From: Massospora cicadina
Taxonomy: Eukaryota > Entomophthoromycota > Entomophthoromycetes > Entomophthorales > Entomophthoraceae
Direction: 5' to 3'
NCBI GenBank assembly: GCA_022478985.1
Contig: JAKSZP010000147.1
Span: forward strand, 1-64,000
Length of the DNA: 64,000 nucleotides
Shown here: positions 1 through 12,370 of the stretch, in pieces
Layout: each line of letters opens with the position of its first letter
Position numbering within the stretch: position 1 is the stretch's first letter
Translations under genes and position numbers: made by a program
The notes under the pieces: generated by a model
What the model saw: the letters and a program-made list of their open reading frames with translations, nothing else
What the model was told of the DNA's origin: nothing
Databases searched by the model: none

Positions 1-450
1 TTTGTGAGATATGTTTTATAAATTTGCACAGGGTTCATCCAACTGAGCAACAAAAGGACTATTTGGAGATTGCTGGTACTCAAACAAACACTAATAATTA
101 TTATTATGAAGCACTTGCTGCAGCAATACCCTTTATTTTATTTTATAACTAGCAGATCCTTTCTGCTCCGCCCACTACCTTATACCTATTAACAATTCTC
201 CTTTTAAATCTTCTTATCTCGTTTATATATCAGTGACTTTGGTTGATACTTACCACTTTACTTAGACTATTTGGTTCCACCATATATTTATTGGCTCAGT
301 CAAGTATACTATTCAAAAATTCACTATTGCCTTAGTTTGAGGCGATCTATTAAATATTCATCATATGTCAACATCGCCTTATTGCCTAATTAGAAATGAT
401 CTAAAAACTATTCGTTCTGACTCAATATTGCCTTTTCCTAAGGAGCTCAA
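1..450. repeat. Dispersed repeat X, copy 1 (window edge)
   Basis: The plus-strand sequence here resembles 51570-52000, best seen at the phrase ctgagcaacaaaaggacta near 44, matched by ctgagcaacagaaagacaa near 51700. Similarity then fades through an AT-rich stretch. It abuts the broken RNase H end of element A at about 470, so it probably belongs to an element that interrupted A. Family unknown; the left end lies outside the window. Confidence 0.4.
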
Positions 451-469
451 AATTATAGACTAGTAAATC

Positions 470-1570
470 ATGGTTGGCGGAGTTTAATCAATCCGCCGTG
501 GCTATTTAGGGCTCATCGTCCAGTCATTATGAATCTCACTTATTATAAACTCTTGATTGAAAATTTTATAGTTCAAAACGGGGAATTTAATAATACGTGT
601 GTAACTCATCAAACAAGTTTGAGCCTCTTTGTTCCATACAAGTCTTTTCTTTGGATCTTTCAGAAAATGGAAAAGGGGCTCAGCAATTTTTGCAAGACAT
701 GTATAAATCTTCTATATTATATGAGCATTCCAAGGAACACTCTGATGTCTTGGACACTCCTTGGGAAACAATCTTCTCTTTGGCTTTAATCTTTTATGTT
801 TGTGGATTCAGCCTTCTGGAGTTAATGAAAAATTACAGATATTCCAGTTTTTTTAAAGAAGTGACCTTTACTCAGCTTAGTCCTTATATTGGCTATGTAT
901 AGTTTCTTAATAACCTCTTACAAATGGTGTAAATTTTTTAGTGAAAGTTCTACTAAACTATTTATATCATCCAAGTACATCAGGACGCAATACAACTTCT
1001 GATCTTTCAATATGGCATTTGTGGTTTTCAGAATGTTACTTTCATATTACAAAGACTTTGAGGCATCTGGATCAGTTGGTACAGCCCCTGCGCATGATGA
1101 TTACGAACTTTTCTTGGTCTTCCTTTGGCAAATTGATCTGTAGAATATCCCAAGGTTTTATCCATTGCAGAGAAATACTTCACTTCTACAGTCAGGATAA
1201 TGCATCATTGATTTGTGGTAGTAGATATGAATTTTCTTCATTTTTTGTTCAATATCCATTAGTCAATCACCACTTGATTTGAGCCATACTTCTTCATTAC
1301 TATTAAAATAGGGCTCCTAGAGTCTTGATGACAGAACTAGAGCAAATGCACCACTAGTTTGCTGGGTTTCTATTCCACTACTGCCTCAGCTGCTTTTGAC
1401 CATCAGATTGGTCTCAACCATATTGTTAGATTTTCCCCAGTGTCGACTTTATTGATTATGTTTTTTGCACATCCTAAGTCATGATCGTCCTGGGCAAAGA
1501 ATTCCCAAAACTTCTCAAATATTCTAAGAACCTCCTCCTGCTTTTTTTCCATAAGCTCATCAAGTTGCTC
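470..1570 (-). pseudogene. pol: Element A reverse transcriptase and start of RNase H, decayed
   Basis: Read on the minus strand from about 1570 downward, broken frames give a Ty3/gypsy reverse transcriptase: an opening with FEKFWEFFAQDDHDLGCAK, then SPILIVMKK before the FVIDYRxLN position, KYFSAMD at the first catalytic Asp block, and near 740-590 VQDIRVFLGM followed by LAKIAEPLFHFLKDPKK, the conserved end of RT before RNase H. Stops and frameshifts occur throughout and the YxDD loop is ruined. The ORFs called on the plus strand here are shadows. The element is cut near 470 by repeat X. Confidence 0.75.
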
Positions 1571-1724
1571 TCAGTTGACCAACAAATTGATATTCTTGTC
1601 AACCCTTTCAGTCTTTCCATCTTGGTATGAGTCCCAATTTCATGGAATTTTCTCAATTCTGCTGACAGGATAATATAGATAAACTTGATGATCTGATTTT
1701 TCTCAATTTTCATTAGATTTCCGC

Positions 1725-1937
1725 TCAATTTTCCAAGAGAACACGAATTTCTCCATGACCCAGAATAACTATTCCAGGCGCCACCCATGGTTCTACTCTT
1801 AATTTTCTCCATAGACTACCAACTTCTCCATATAATTGCTTGGGTATCTCCAAAGTCAATACTGTATTGACTCTAAACTGAGATCCTAGTGGTGTGGTTT
1901 TAGCAGCTTCATTAATTACGAATTCCATATTTTCCAA
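1725..1937 (-). pseudogene. Element A dUTPase-like domain between protease and RT
   Basis: A 70-codon open stretch reads TTPLGSQFRV, LEIPKQLYGEV and, after a short loop, WVAPGIVILGHGEIRVLLEN. The order and spacing follow trimeric dUTPases (IPPxxxxxV, xIPxGxYGxIAPRSGLA, GVIDxDYRGEIxVxLxN). The PRSG serine is not preserved and the catalytic motif-3 Asp is replaced, so activity is not expected. It lies between the protease remnant at 2.35 kb and RT at 1.5 kb, the same place as in B, D, F and G. The family assignment is by eye. Confidence 0.55.
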
Positions 1938-2289
1938 TCTTTTCTTCAGAATCTTTCTCCACTTTCATCCAACTATTTAAAGCGGATTGGGATAATGCCA
2001 TCATTAAAATCAGATTAATAAAGTTGATCCTATTTTGTAAGTGGTGGGGCCCATTCTGTTGATATACCAGAGGCAGCGTTTGACCCAATATGGTCAGTGT
2101 ATTTTCTTCAAAGTTGCATTTAACTCCACAATTTATAAAAAACTTTTTCTGAATTAAAATTTTATAGTTTTGGTTGGCAAAATATTATTTGGAGTGGAAG
2201 CCACCAAGAAACCAAATCTGATTAACAGTGTGCTATACACTCCAGAGAAGATGTAGTATCAGGATCACAGTCCCATATTCTTTTCTTGT

Positions 2290-2560
2290 GTTCAAAATCA
2301 GGCAAGATTTTCATTTTCTTTACAAAATGGCTGAGACAATCTTGATAGGTGCCCCGCTATCAGTAAATGCTTGTACATCTACTTAATTGATCATTATATC
2401 TGTGCCACGTACACTCAGAATATTGTAAAATAGTGTTTACTGAGTGTATAGCAGCTTTATTTGCTAAAATCAAGGGTGTGAATTTTTTGTCTGACAAATC
2501 AAGAAAAACTTCTTTGAATGCGCTTAAGGGAATTGACAGTTTTTGTTTCATCTAATTTGA
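2290..2560 (-). pseudogene. Element A aspartic protease remnant
   Basis: On the minus strand at about 2365-2310 the frame reads AFTDSGAPIKIVSAIL, a retropepsin active-site loop (D-S-G in place of the usual D-T-G, then hydrophobic-S). The 63-codon open stretch 2360-2551 lies directly upstream. The frame ends in a stop soon after the loop. In element B the matching site reads IIENGAPIY, so that protease has lost its catalytic Asp. Confidence 0.65.
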
Positions 2561-2589
2561 AATCAGCCAGTTCATCCTGATTCTAAGCA

Positions 2590-4085
2590 GATTGGATATT
2601 GTCTGCTAGCTAATGTGCATATGGGTGAGCAACCTCCTTAATTATTTTGGGGTCAATACCATAGGCTCCACCTCTAGTTACAGCATTGACATCTAATTGA
2701 ACACATGAAAATGCTGTTGTAGCACGTCGTTGTATACAACAGATCATTGATGTCAATGTCTTCGTTCATGATATTTGGCTGTCATGTTTAATCACAGCTC
2801 TAGACCAATCCACCTCTGAGCCATGGGCCCTTTCCTGACTCTTGTGCAGGTTTGGCTTCCTTAGCCTGCATCACATTAATTTGATCCTTAGGCTTCTTGA
2901 TGAAGCACTGTGCAGCAAAGTGGCCCTACCCAAAGTTCTGGTGACTGCGCATATTTTACTTGTCTGTCCATTTTGAATCCCTCAGTTTTATCTCTCAGTA
3001 CGCTCAATTGGGCATTTACTTAATGGGTTTGGCAAATTTTGGTTGTATTCGAAATTCTGACTGGCTAAGCTTGTAGCTTTGATTAGGGGCCTCGAATGTG
3101 CGCCTAGCATCTTCAACTGTTCACCATTTTTGAGAAGGTTATTTCAGTGACCAGCTCAAAAACATTATTCAATGAAAATTTTGTTAAGGCCAAAGAACCA
3201 CTTAGAATGCGATCCACGTATAAAAGTTATTCACCACTTTTGCTCCAACCAAAATCTGTGATTCTTGGTATAATCAGTCAGCGAAATTTTCTAAGGTTTC
3301 ATCTTTAAGGAATTAAATCCCCATGAATTCTTGTTTGTGTTTCAACAAATGCGAAGGACTTCCCAAACTTTTTCAAAATTGTAGTTTTGGCCTCGAAATA
3401 TGAAAAGCTGTCTCCCTCAAGATAAGGGTAACACCAAGATTGACAGTCAGTATCCAATCAGCTAATGACTGTTAAATCTTTCTGTCTATTGCCTCACCCA
3501 AACATAGTCATTTTAAACAGGCGGGAAAGTACAGGTTCTTTGCCCCAATAAAAATTGGGCAGCTTAGCTGGACTAAATTATTCTAGATTTTCTCTTGCTG
3601 TTACTTGCAGCTCAGCAACCCAACTGACTAGAGGAATAATCTTAGGGGTCATCTCAATTTGGTATCAAACGCAGTAAGCACATTTCTGGAAGTTTTCAAC
3701 TTCCCAAATGTATTTTCAAAAAGTATCTTCTTCAGCATCGTTTGTCACATATTGTTTATTTCGCATTTCTGTTTCTTCAGTTCATTGACTTGTTCCACTA
3801 GAAATTCCACATCTGAGCTGAGTGAGCGCAATTGAACGTGATGTCCTTCACGTCCCATTTTCAGGAATAAAAAAAACCCATATCAGTTCTCCTTCTTTTT
3901 ATTTTTCAGAGATGTTATTTTTCTGAGTAAATAATTACTAAAGTTCTTAACTTAGTCTATTCTTTCGTTGCTCTTGGTAACTCTCTAGAGCAGAGAAGTC
4001 TATGACCAGCTGAATTAAAGACTTTATTATTGAAGGTTGCCAATTCTATCCATAGCACTCTTAATTTTTATTTATATTATAACAT
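2590..4085 (-). pseudogene. gag: Element A Gag, decayed, with zinc-knuckle remnant
   Basis: This stretch aligns by nucleotide with Gag of element B at 12950-14510, for example the shared segment around 3245-3300 and 13685-13735. Near 2985-2935 the minus frame ends in GHFAAQCFIKKPKDQ, matching GHFASKCFSKxPKEK of B, so a CCHC-type knuckle of Gag is likely, though its first cysteines are damaged. It follows the primer binding site at 4.11 kb, as expected for Gag. No intact frame over 100 codons remains. Confidence 0.6.
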
Positions 4086-4110
4086 GGATTGGGCTATATC
4101 ACTCAACTAC

Positions 4111-4126
4111 CCCTGTAGTGAGCAAA
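4111..4126 (-). other. Primer binding site of element A
   Basis: The minus strand reads TTTGCTCACTACAGGG just inside the LTR end at 4128. It is a mutated version of TGGTGCTCACTACAGG, which sits at the same place in elements D, E and F. Confidence 0.65.
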
Positions 4127-4127
4127 T

Positions 4128-4324
4128 TGGCGAATTATGGAAACTCTGCTGATTGTTTCCATAAGTTAATTGCACAGGTTCAGTTATGTTCATGATTCAC
4201 ATTGATTAATATTAAGATGTTTGACAATAGTATGGATACAAATATTATTAGCTGGATAAAATAAGCCAGAGTTGATTTTGTCCAGCCTTTAACTTGTAAT
4301 GGTTCCATAAGATAATATATATGA
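4128..4324 (-). repeat. Element A 5' LTR, PBS-proximal piece
   Basis: These 197 bp match the first 190 bp or so of the B LTR (14571-14762). The remainder of the same LTR lies at 15643-16524; joined, they make about 1079 bp against 1072 bp for B's 5' LTR. Element B sits exactly between the two pieces. Confidence 0.7.
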
Positions 4325-4451
4325 TGTTAAAAACTAGTCTTTCTATTATTTCCCAGTTTTTAATTGCATGGGTTCAATATTTTCACAATTTAAATTGATT
4401 GATAAACATATATGAGCAATAATAGTATTAGAGCTATTATTTGTAGTAAAA

Positions 4452-6365
4452 CTCTCTAACTGCTCGGTATAACTTTCTAAGCAAATCTTACAGAAAAAGT
4501 AAAATTTGATTGCCCGCCATATTTTAGCTTTTATTTCCTCAGATTCTCCGCCAGATGCTCCAGTGTGGGGCAGAAGCGGAACTCCCACTGCTGTTTCTAT
4601 CTGGCAGGAAAACAGGCTGGACTAGTTCACACAGTAATACCAAACTCTGGGATGTTTCATTCCTCCTAAGGATCTTGAAGCTCACCTCACTCATATCCAA
4701 GTGGTACATCTTTGCCACCTGGTGCTGCCCTGGAGCAACATGCATTTTGGCCTTAAGGTTTAACTATAGGAAACTTTCCCTTACCATAACCAAGCCATAA
4801 TTAAAATGGCTCAGGCGGTGATGACTCCCGTCAGTTTTATTAATTCCGCCCCTATAATGGGGTAGTTTGATCTCAGATTAACCTTTTAAGCTGATGCCAA
4901 ACTGCGCCAACTGTGCCCCTGGCATTCCAGGGTACCCCTTTCACCAAAATTTGGACCTAGCTCCCAGAAGATACCACTTTGGTGGTTCAATTTCTGGTTT
5001 GCCCACCCATCTCCTCCCTGGGGTGCTCCACCAGGAGCTGAAGACAGTTTGGCAGCCTATGGCTCCAACCCCATCTTACAATTTGTGGTCCCAAATGGGG
5101 CCACATGCCTTGCTGGGCCTCAGGCGTATGCCACAATCAGTCCTGAATTTATATAAAACCATCTTATTGATTCCACGTCACGACGTCATTCTTTCTGCCT
5201 CTGACTATCTGTTCTGGGCTAGAATTGAAGGCAGATGAACGATCTTTCCATCCTGTTTCGAGTTGGACCACTTGAAATTCAAGTACCCTTCCCCTGCTGC
5301 TTCTGACAGCTCCGAATTTTTTTCTTCCAGCTTCCAATCCACCGCCCACCCCACACCAGTTCCAGAATGAGGTATGGCCCTACCTCCCCCTCCCCCAAAG
5401 CCTGTTGCTGCAGCTGTTCCCACAGCCACCAACTAACCTCATCCTCATCCCAGTGCCACACACGATTTCTTCAATAAAGCACCAGCTTAGATCCCCGTTT
5501 GATACCATGCTTCCTCCAACGAATCAACCAAACCTCAACCATATGCTGATACCCCTATTAAATTTAACCAGAAACCATGGGAGTTATTGGCTGAAATTGA
5601 CGAATCAGTTAATCTGATTGAAGAACCATCTCTGCAAATTGAGTGGTTTATTAATGCAGAATGGGACGCCAAATATTCCCTCATTTATATGCACTAAAGC
5701 CAAATGCCAAACCATTTTTCAGTGACCACCAGCTTTTAGTCAAAGAAGCTGCCACACCAGATTGTCATCCCCTCTGCAAAGCTGTCTCCAAATCAATGGT
5801 GATGCTCACAGGAGGTATTCCCCTCCTGTTATACTCTCAAACCTCACTTCACAAAGTAAGATTACAGTAAATAAATTGCAAAGAAATGTCAATGATGCTA
5901 TCCAGAACGTGGTAACTGTAGCACAAAATCCTAAAGCTAAGATTACCCAACCTAATATTGTCATGTTCATAAAACTCTCATGCGCCCGCATTAGAGCTAA
6001 AAAGGCTTTGGCCAAATATATTAGCGCCATTTACTTAACTGGCATTTTCCATGAGATACTAATCATTAGGGATATTTACCACATTCCGCTGATGCTCTGA
6101 CGCTCTTGCTCTCCACTTTGACATGTGCCCTACTCTGGGATGAGGAGGCTGCTGCCAAAGATGAGCCCCAATCTCCCCTCCCCAAACACCATGATTGGAT
6201 AAGCAGTTTTCCTCTGTCCCACTTGGTTGGTTGTTTTCGTTTGGAGTTATCATTCAATCTGCTCATTTTAAGAGTTTTGTTTGAAACATTTAGTTAACTT
6301 AGTTTAAAGTTAAAAAGTTTTGGTAATGTCTGTCACTTGGTCAGCTTACCTCAAATAATTCAAAA
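4452..6365 (+). mobile_element. Repeat R copy 1 (non-LTR type, about 1.91 kb)
   Basis: It starts CTCTCTAACTGC and ends in TCAAATAATTCAAAA, and is flanked by an imperfect direct repeat (ATTATTTGTAGTAAAA at 4436-4451; ATTACCATAGTAGAA at 6366-6380). The uninterrupted LTR at 14.67-14.70 kb shows the empty site. Its length of 1914 bp equals that of copies 2 and 3 once the solo LTR in copy 3 is removed. Constant 5' and 3' ends, long target duplications and absence of inverted or long terminal repeats point to target-primed insertion. Confidence 0.8.
4894..6110 (+). pseudogene. R copy 1 ORF1-like gene, broken
   Basis: The frame begins after a 440 bp leader at the same place as in copies 2 and 3. 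Frameshifted reading gives an N-terminal proline-rich part, FWARIEG, then SCFELDHLKFKYPS near 5233-5275. Compared with the other copies this is a CX2CX4HX4C knuckle with its last Cys changed to Tyr. A proline/alanine-rich linker (about 5380-5480) and a C-terminal part with NDAIQNVVTVAQNPKAKITQ (near 5890-5950) follow. No reverse transcriptase or endonuclease is present. I do not recognise the protein beyond its nucleic-acid-binding ORF1/Gag character. Confidence 0.6.
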
Positions 6366-7333
6366 ATTACCATAGTAGAATATTTAAGCCAGATTTGGAC
6401 CAAAACTAAAATTGGAATAATCCAAAACACTGATTTGACAATTAGGGACTTCTTCCATATTAGAGCTAAACTTAGTCCACTCTCAGATTCAGATGTTCCC
6501 AAACTAGTTCTCATCACGATGAACTGGTGGAGATGCACATCAAAGGCCTGATTCTCATCTAAGGATACCTATCCTTACTCTTTATACACAAAAAAGAGTC
6601 CACAATTATTGTACTGCAACAATAAATAACTAAAGATGAATAGAACTTATTAATGCTAGTTGGAATCGTACAATGATCTCTTTCTATATTTTTATAAGAT
6701 TCTAGGAAATTAGTAGGGCAAACTTAGTTCCAAACTCCTCTGTTTTCGCCTCAGCTAGAAATTGCAGCTGTTGCCATAGAATTTTCCTACAACTTCTCTA
6801 CCTGTGATTATCTTATTCATCAGGTTAGTGATTCCTCTGTTGGACATTCCAGAGACCTGAACTGGAAAGAGCCAGAATTTGTGTCCCTAATGTTCCTTCT
6901 CAATCACAGCAAACCACTATAATTGGCTAGCGACCTACCTAAATAATGAGACCCTTTACCCGTTATACCTGATCGCAAACCAACTGATTGATTTGCTAGT
7001 TGCAGGTGGCATCACTCGCCTCACAAATGCTAAGTGAAATTCTCAATCAGTTGGTGATGAAACCTGACTGATCCCAATTGGTAAACCTGATTATTAATCA
7101 GAAATCAACTATTAGATGCCCCAGTTTTCATCGGCAACTCTATCTATAAAGAACTTTACTCATTGTAAGGGTTTCATCCTGATAGATCCAAACCCATAAA
7201 AATCAAAATCCTTGGACATTACTAACGCAAAATTGAGGTCATCTAATATCCAATTCATTTACTAATGGGACTTATCCCCTAGCGAACCAAAAGATAACCT
7301 AGGAAGCTGGAAAGGTGGGCAAAAACACTAACA

Positions 7334-7350
7334 TATCCCCCTCTTACAAA
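7334..7350 (-). other. Polypurine tract of element B
   Basis: The minus strand reads GTAAGAGGGGGATA directly before the LTR start TGTTAGTG, the usual plus-strand primer position of an LTR element. Confidence 0.7.
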
Positions 7351-7880
7351 AATTTCTAACAAGAATAGGTCATGACAGGAGAATGCTGCCGTGCACTAGA
7401 TCAAATTTTTTAGTTTAAAGCATAGCCCAGCAGAACTGCAATCAACACATCTCTGGACAACTTTTAGCATGCAGTTATTTCCCTTTTATTTCTTGCTACC
7501 ACCTCCTCAGGCGCAGTACTCACAACCCACTGCTGTACCGGTCTAGTCAATTTACTCATGATGTTGTTAGTCCCAGAAAGCTATTTTCCCCCAGTCATGG
7601 CATATTTCCCATTGACATATTCAGGAACTTGGTTTGAATTCTTTGATTGCCTGATCCCCCTCCTTGTCCTTGACAGGAGGTCAGACCATCAATTTCCTTC
7701 TTGTAGCAAAATTAAGAATAATTAGTATTTGTTTTTGGTATTTTTTAATTTAATAACTTTTTTACTAATATCATTTTTCGATTTTCTTCTTTTAAAAAGA
7801 GCTATTTTCATAAACTAAAAATTAATTGCGCAAAAATTAGAATAAATTAGAACTTAATCTACACCCAATAGGATAATGTT
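7351..7880. other. 3' untranslated part of element B, unassigned
   Basis: No domain is recognised. The minus frame from about 7640 to 7480 is open (QVPEYVNGKYAMTGGK), but nothing similar appears elsewhere in the window. The part 7700-7860 is AT-rich with T runs. Confidence 0.3.
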
Positions 7881-9060
7881 GACCCTTATAAATTTCCTGA
7901 CAACCCCTCTTGTCCATCTCATATGTCAAATTCTAACTCTTGTCACAATAAATATCTTAACAAACTTTCTGCTGAAGTGTCCATCTCTTCCAATGAATGA
8001 GGTTCTGCTTGGAAAAATCTTTTTTATGGTCCCCTAGGACCCATACTCCAAGTCAAGTGCATTAGTAATTTTTCTGTTGAACTACCAGAAATGGTATATA
8101 ATCCTGTTAAACCAAGAATAGCGACCATCTCAAATGAATCATGGCCAACTAAACTTCTTCCATTGGCTCCCAAATTTGACTTTGATACTCTGCTACATTT
8201 GGCTTTTTTGTTTTTATTCTTATTATAATTGTTGAGCTCTTGAAGCAATGCCATCAAATATCAGTTAGTTATCTTGTGCTAAATCTGACTTGCTTCCTAA
8301 ATTCCTTTTTGACTTGATCATTATAAGAAACAAGCTGTTTTTTCAATTGAACTAGCTATTGAGAATTGCAAAAATTTTGAGCTTTCCTATGCAAAATTAA
8401 GGTACTAAGTAACTGAGGCTCTCTTCAATGCTCTAAACACCTCTTAACTTTCAAGCATCTTATATCAAGATGTTGTAGCCTATGCACAAGAATTGCAGGC
8501 TAAGTTCTCTGAAGTTAGACCACAAAGCTTCCAGCCTCTATCAGATTCTTTCATTTGTTCTATTTCTGATTCCAAAAAGCTTGTATTAGTTGCCTTCAGG
8601 ATGTTGTTTTATCCTCACATGACTACCTCATCTCTGGGACATTGTATCAATAACTTACTCTAATATCTCTAATCAGGGCATAAATTAGCAACCTACATCT
8701 AGTATTCCTTGCTCTATAAGAGCCCATATGACCCACGCTCTTGATAAAGCTTGTCAGCAAGCACTCAGGACTAATATTTCTTTTCCAGTGCTATATTGTG
8801 ACTATTCAGGGTTGTTTGCTGACTGACTGTTTCTATTCTGTTGCTTCCCTCCCCAGTCTGGAGTATCATGTTTGGCAATTACCATCATTTCAATTTCTAT
8901 CCCTCATCACATTTTCTTAGGGCTCAGCTTTTTCTTAACATACTTGGCTTTGAGTAGGTCTAGCCCTTGCTAGCATTTGATCTCAGATAGTTCTTTACAA
9001 TTTATTTAATTTTACTGTTATACATCCTCCCTCCCTCATGAGGCAACAAAGGCGGAATCA
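7880..9060 (+). other. Unclassified coding-like block inside element B
   Basis: On the plus strand, long stretches with few stops read like a decayed protein (for example NLFYGPLGPIL near 8015-8050 and VAYAQELQAKFSEVRPQSF near 8475-8535). It lies between the end of B's integrase and B's polypurine tract, where other elements in the window have almost nothing, so it may be an insertion. On the minus strand a second purine run GAGGGAGGGAGGATG occurs at about 9028-9043, which could be the original end of B's pol. I recognise no family. A T-rich low-complexity run follows at 9095-9190. Confidence 0.3.
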
Positions 9061-9429
9061 TCCCTGAATCTAAGATAACCAATTAAAAATAAAAACATAT
9101 GTCATTTTCTATGTTTTTTATGTTTTTATGTTTTTTCTATATTTATCAACTTTATATTTTATTTTTCTTATTTTATATGGCACATGACCTTTACTAGGTT
9201 CATTGGTCCATCTTTTTATTTATTATTCCCCCAAACTGGTACCTAGGTAAACTCTGATTACTAGTTTTCATGGTTCTGAGGACTTAAATTTAAGACATAA
9301 ACATTTACTTTGGTTCAGTAGTACTTTTTTAGGTCTTACCAAATAATTTTCAGAACATAACCTTCTAAATGGTTCAGCAGTACTTTGGGAACACTCTTAT
9401 TATTTTGTTCTTGTATCCACTGCTTTAGA

Positions 9430-10430
9430 ACTTATCATGGACCCTGTTAAATACTCTTCCATCCGCAAAATTCTTGAAGGAATATTAATCTATTGTCATC
9501 TTGGTGATAATCTTTAGCGGACCTGACCACAGTGCATCTAGTTTATTTCTTCTTATGAAGCCATGCGTGACAAAATAGGCTAATTTATCGCCTATATGTT
9601 ATATGGATAACGCCAGTTGGTTCTTGTAGTCTATCGTCTTGGCTTTGACATTTAGTTTAAGGCCATATCAAATTCTTCTGATTGGTAAAAAATTCAGTAT
9701 ATTTTTAAAGTCAGATCATGTACTGCTCAACACTATCCCTGATGTTGGTTTGATCACCAAATTTAAATTCGTGATAATGTGGCTTTTTTTCTGTACAGCA
9801 ATTTATGTGGAGTTTTTCTCATTGCCTTATGGTGATAAATATTGTAGGCTAATGTCACCAAACTGAAATAAGTTCCTCAAGTGAAAGTTTTCCAGTGATC
9901 AGGTTCCTCAGCAAGGGGCCAGTGTTACATTCACTCATTCTACCAGTCCATTTTTTCCAGCTGATAAGGTACTGACAAGACTATTCAGAGTCCCATTATT
10001 TCGTTTAACCTTGGGATCACGTGGAATTTGATTTCGTTCTGTTGTAACTCAATAATACTTGCATGCTTCCATGGCAATAATGTCTTGATCCTGTATAAAC
10101 CATGTGATACATTTTGCATCCACTTTCGCCAGAGCCTTCATCTTGAACCATCTAGTCAGATGATCAATTGCAACTATAATCTATTTGGCTCCCCCGTGCT
10201 CATAGTCAGTAGTCCCATCACCTCAGTGGACACGGTATACCATGAAAATTGAGGGCGGACCAGTCAATATCAAACTGTGCTTAATGTGGTATGTGCAACT
10301 GGCACTTTACGCAGCAAACCAGATAATTGATCATATCATAATTGAGTGATTCCAAGTAATATTACTTGAAAATGTGGTCAGTTGTTTTCTTGGGCCTCCA
10401 TGCCTGACAACCTTATGGGCATCTTGAACT
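9430..10430 (-). pseudogene. pol: Element B integrase, decayed
   Basis: The minus strand reads HKVVRHGGPRK near 10420 (zinc-finger His pair), CCVKCQLHIP near 10310 (its Cys pair), IIVAIDHLTRWFKMKALAKV near 10180 (core), GKNGLVE near 9945 (region of the third acidic residue), and a C-terminal domain HIGDKLAYFV to KLDALWSGPLKIITKM near 9590-9480. The order is that of a Ty3/gypsy integrase without a visible chromodomain. Several stops break it. Confidence 0.75.
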
Positions 10431-10639
10431 ATAGCCACTCGTTCAGACAGTTTCAGGTATAAAAGTCATTTTCTGTTATTCTCTTAATAATTGTCCATCC
10501 TTGGTCTTGATGTTTTCCATCACTTCTTAAAATGTACCTTGGATCTCTCAAAGCTTATTACCAGTTTCTCAATTAACCCCATTTTCTGAAACAGCTCTTC
10601 AGCATTTTGGTATATCACTTAGACCATTGGCAACCTTGA

Positions 10640-11980
10640 TAAGCTGTCTGCATTCTGATGATAAGATCTCACTCAGTGGACTATATAAAAGTAGCAAGCT
10701 TTAAATTTCAGGGCCCATTGGTCCAGACGTCCTTCCAGTTACTTAAGTTTGTGCAGCTAACTCGGAAAAGTGTGGTCCATCACCACTTTAAAATGTGTAT
10801 CATGAATATATACCCAAAAACTGCTTACAGGCGTAAATCGCCTCAAGGCATTCAAACTCAGTAATGGTATAATTCTATTATGCTGCTGACAACATTCAGC
10901 TCACATAAGCTACCAGATGCTCTTTTCTGGGTTCATCTTCTTGACGCAGGCCAGCACCAATTGCCATTAACAAAGCATCTGTCTGTACTAAAAACTCCCA
11001 ATTAAAATTAAGATATTTCAAAATTTGCAAATTATCAGATACATATGTAACTTGTCAAAAGAATCCTGAGCCTCTTCATTCCAAGCAAATACTTTCTTTA
11101 TATCCAGTAGCCAATGAAGAGAGACTTGCAACTCTCACAAAAATCAAATATGAATTTGAGGTAATACTGACCATTCCAAGGAACTCTTGGATATCTAGGA
11201 CACTTGTCAAGATGGCAATCTGATCTATGGCTTCAATTTTTTTGGTTTGCGGCTGCATTTCATTGGAGTTGGTGATGAACACTAGATATTTCAGATCTTT
11301 TTTGAAGAAGTGGTAATTTCTCAGCTAATTTTAGGTTAGCCATGGACAGTCTCTTGAAGACTTTCTTCAAGTGGTATAGATGGTCAGTAAAGGTCCTAAG
11401 GACACATTTATGCCGTCCAGGTATACCAGGACGCTTGACAACTACAAGTCATTCAATATGGCGTCCATGGCACATCGAACGTTGCAGGTGCATCACAAGA
11501 CCTTGGCGCATCCTAGTTGGTTGGTGTAGCCTCTGCGTAGTGATGATTGTGCACTTCTTGGTATTCCATTGGCAAATAAATTTTCTAATATCATGATTTT
11601 AGATCCATTGCAGAAAAATTATTTGCATCTCCCATTTGATCTAGAGCGTCATTGATTCATTGTAGTGGATATGAATCCTTTTTTGTTGTTTTGTTCAGCC
11701 TTCTATAGTCAAACAACACCCAATTAGAGATATGATTTTTCTTCACTATCAGGATAGGGCTTTCCCTGGGACTCAATGACGGATTTAGGATCCAGTGCTC
11801 CATTAGTTTGCTGTTTTCCTCTTTGACTACCACTCAAGCAGCCTTTGACCATCGTATTGGTATCAACCACATTTTTAAATTTTCCCTAGTGTCCACATTA
11901 TGGACTATATGATTTTCACATTCTATGTCACTATCATACTGGGAGAAAATTATTAATACTTTTTGAATAGTTTGAGCACC
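10640..11980 (-). pseudogene. pol: Element B reverse transcriptase and RNase H, decayed
   Basis: Reading down the minus strand: RESPILIVKKN and FDYRRLN near 11780-11700, DALDQMGDANNFSAMDLKS near 11650-11600, LVYLDGINV (catalytic YLDD changed to YLDG) near 11440, QEFLGMVSI near 11190, then RNase H with TEFECLEAIYACKQF near 10860 and HQNADSLSRLP near 10655. These are standard Ty3/gypsy landmarks in standard order. Loss of the second catalytic Asp, plus stops, means it is dead. Confidence 0.85.
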
Positions 11981-12169
11981 TCCTCCTGCTGTCTTCTCAT
12001 CAGATCAGTGAGTTGCTCTCAGTCAACCAATAAGTTAACATTTTAGCAACCCATGAAGGCAATCTCATCTTGGTAAGAGTCCAAAAGTTATTGAATTTTT
12101 CGTAACCCCACCATTGGGATCAAATGGACAAATGTAATAATTTGTTAATTTCTCAATATTCTTTGATTT

Positions 12170-12370
12170 TCCACTTAAGTTCACTGGGACAAATCGGATT
12201 CCCCCATATCCCAGCATCACTATCCCAGGCGCCACCCATTGCTATATTATGAATTTCTCCATGGGCTGCAGACCTCTTGATACAACAGCTTGGGTATCTT
12301 CAATGTCAACCCTATATTTGACAATTATCTACAATCCCAGCGGTATGGTGTATGACGTCTTAATTTGTAA
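12170..12370 (-). pseudogene. Element B dUTPase-like domain
   Basis: The minus frame reads TSYTIPLGL, then VVSRGLQPMEKF and WVAPGIVMLGYGGIRFVPVN, parallel to the A domain at 1725-1937. It lies between the ruined protease near 12.8 kb and the RT. The dUTPase catalytic motif is again replaced by LGYG. The assignment rests on comparison with elements F, G and A. Confidence 0.45.

Larger units (their letters stand above)
4325..7333 (-). repeat. Element B 3' LTR, interrupted by R copy 1
   Basis: The pieces 4325-4451 and 6381-7333 together match the 5' LTR 14571-15642 along their whole length (1080 against 1072 bp). On the minus strand the LTR begins TGTTAGTGTTTTTGCCCACC at 7333, directly after a purine tract, and ends at TGTTAA (plus strand) at 4325. 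Confidence 0.8.

Noticed and set aside
4325..7333. One LTR shared by A and B (tandem elements by recombination)
   Set aside because: A's own LTR is found split on both sides of B.
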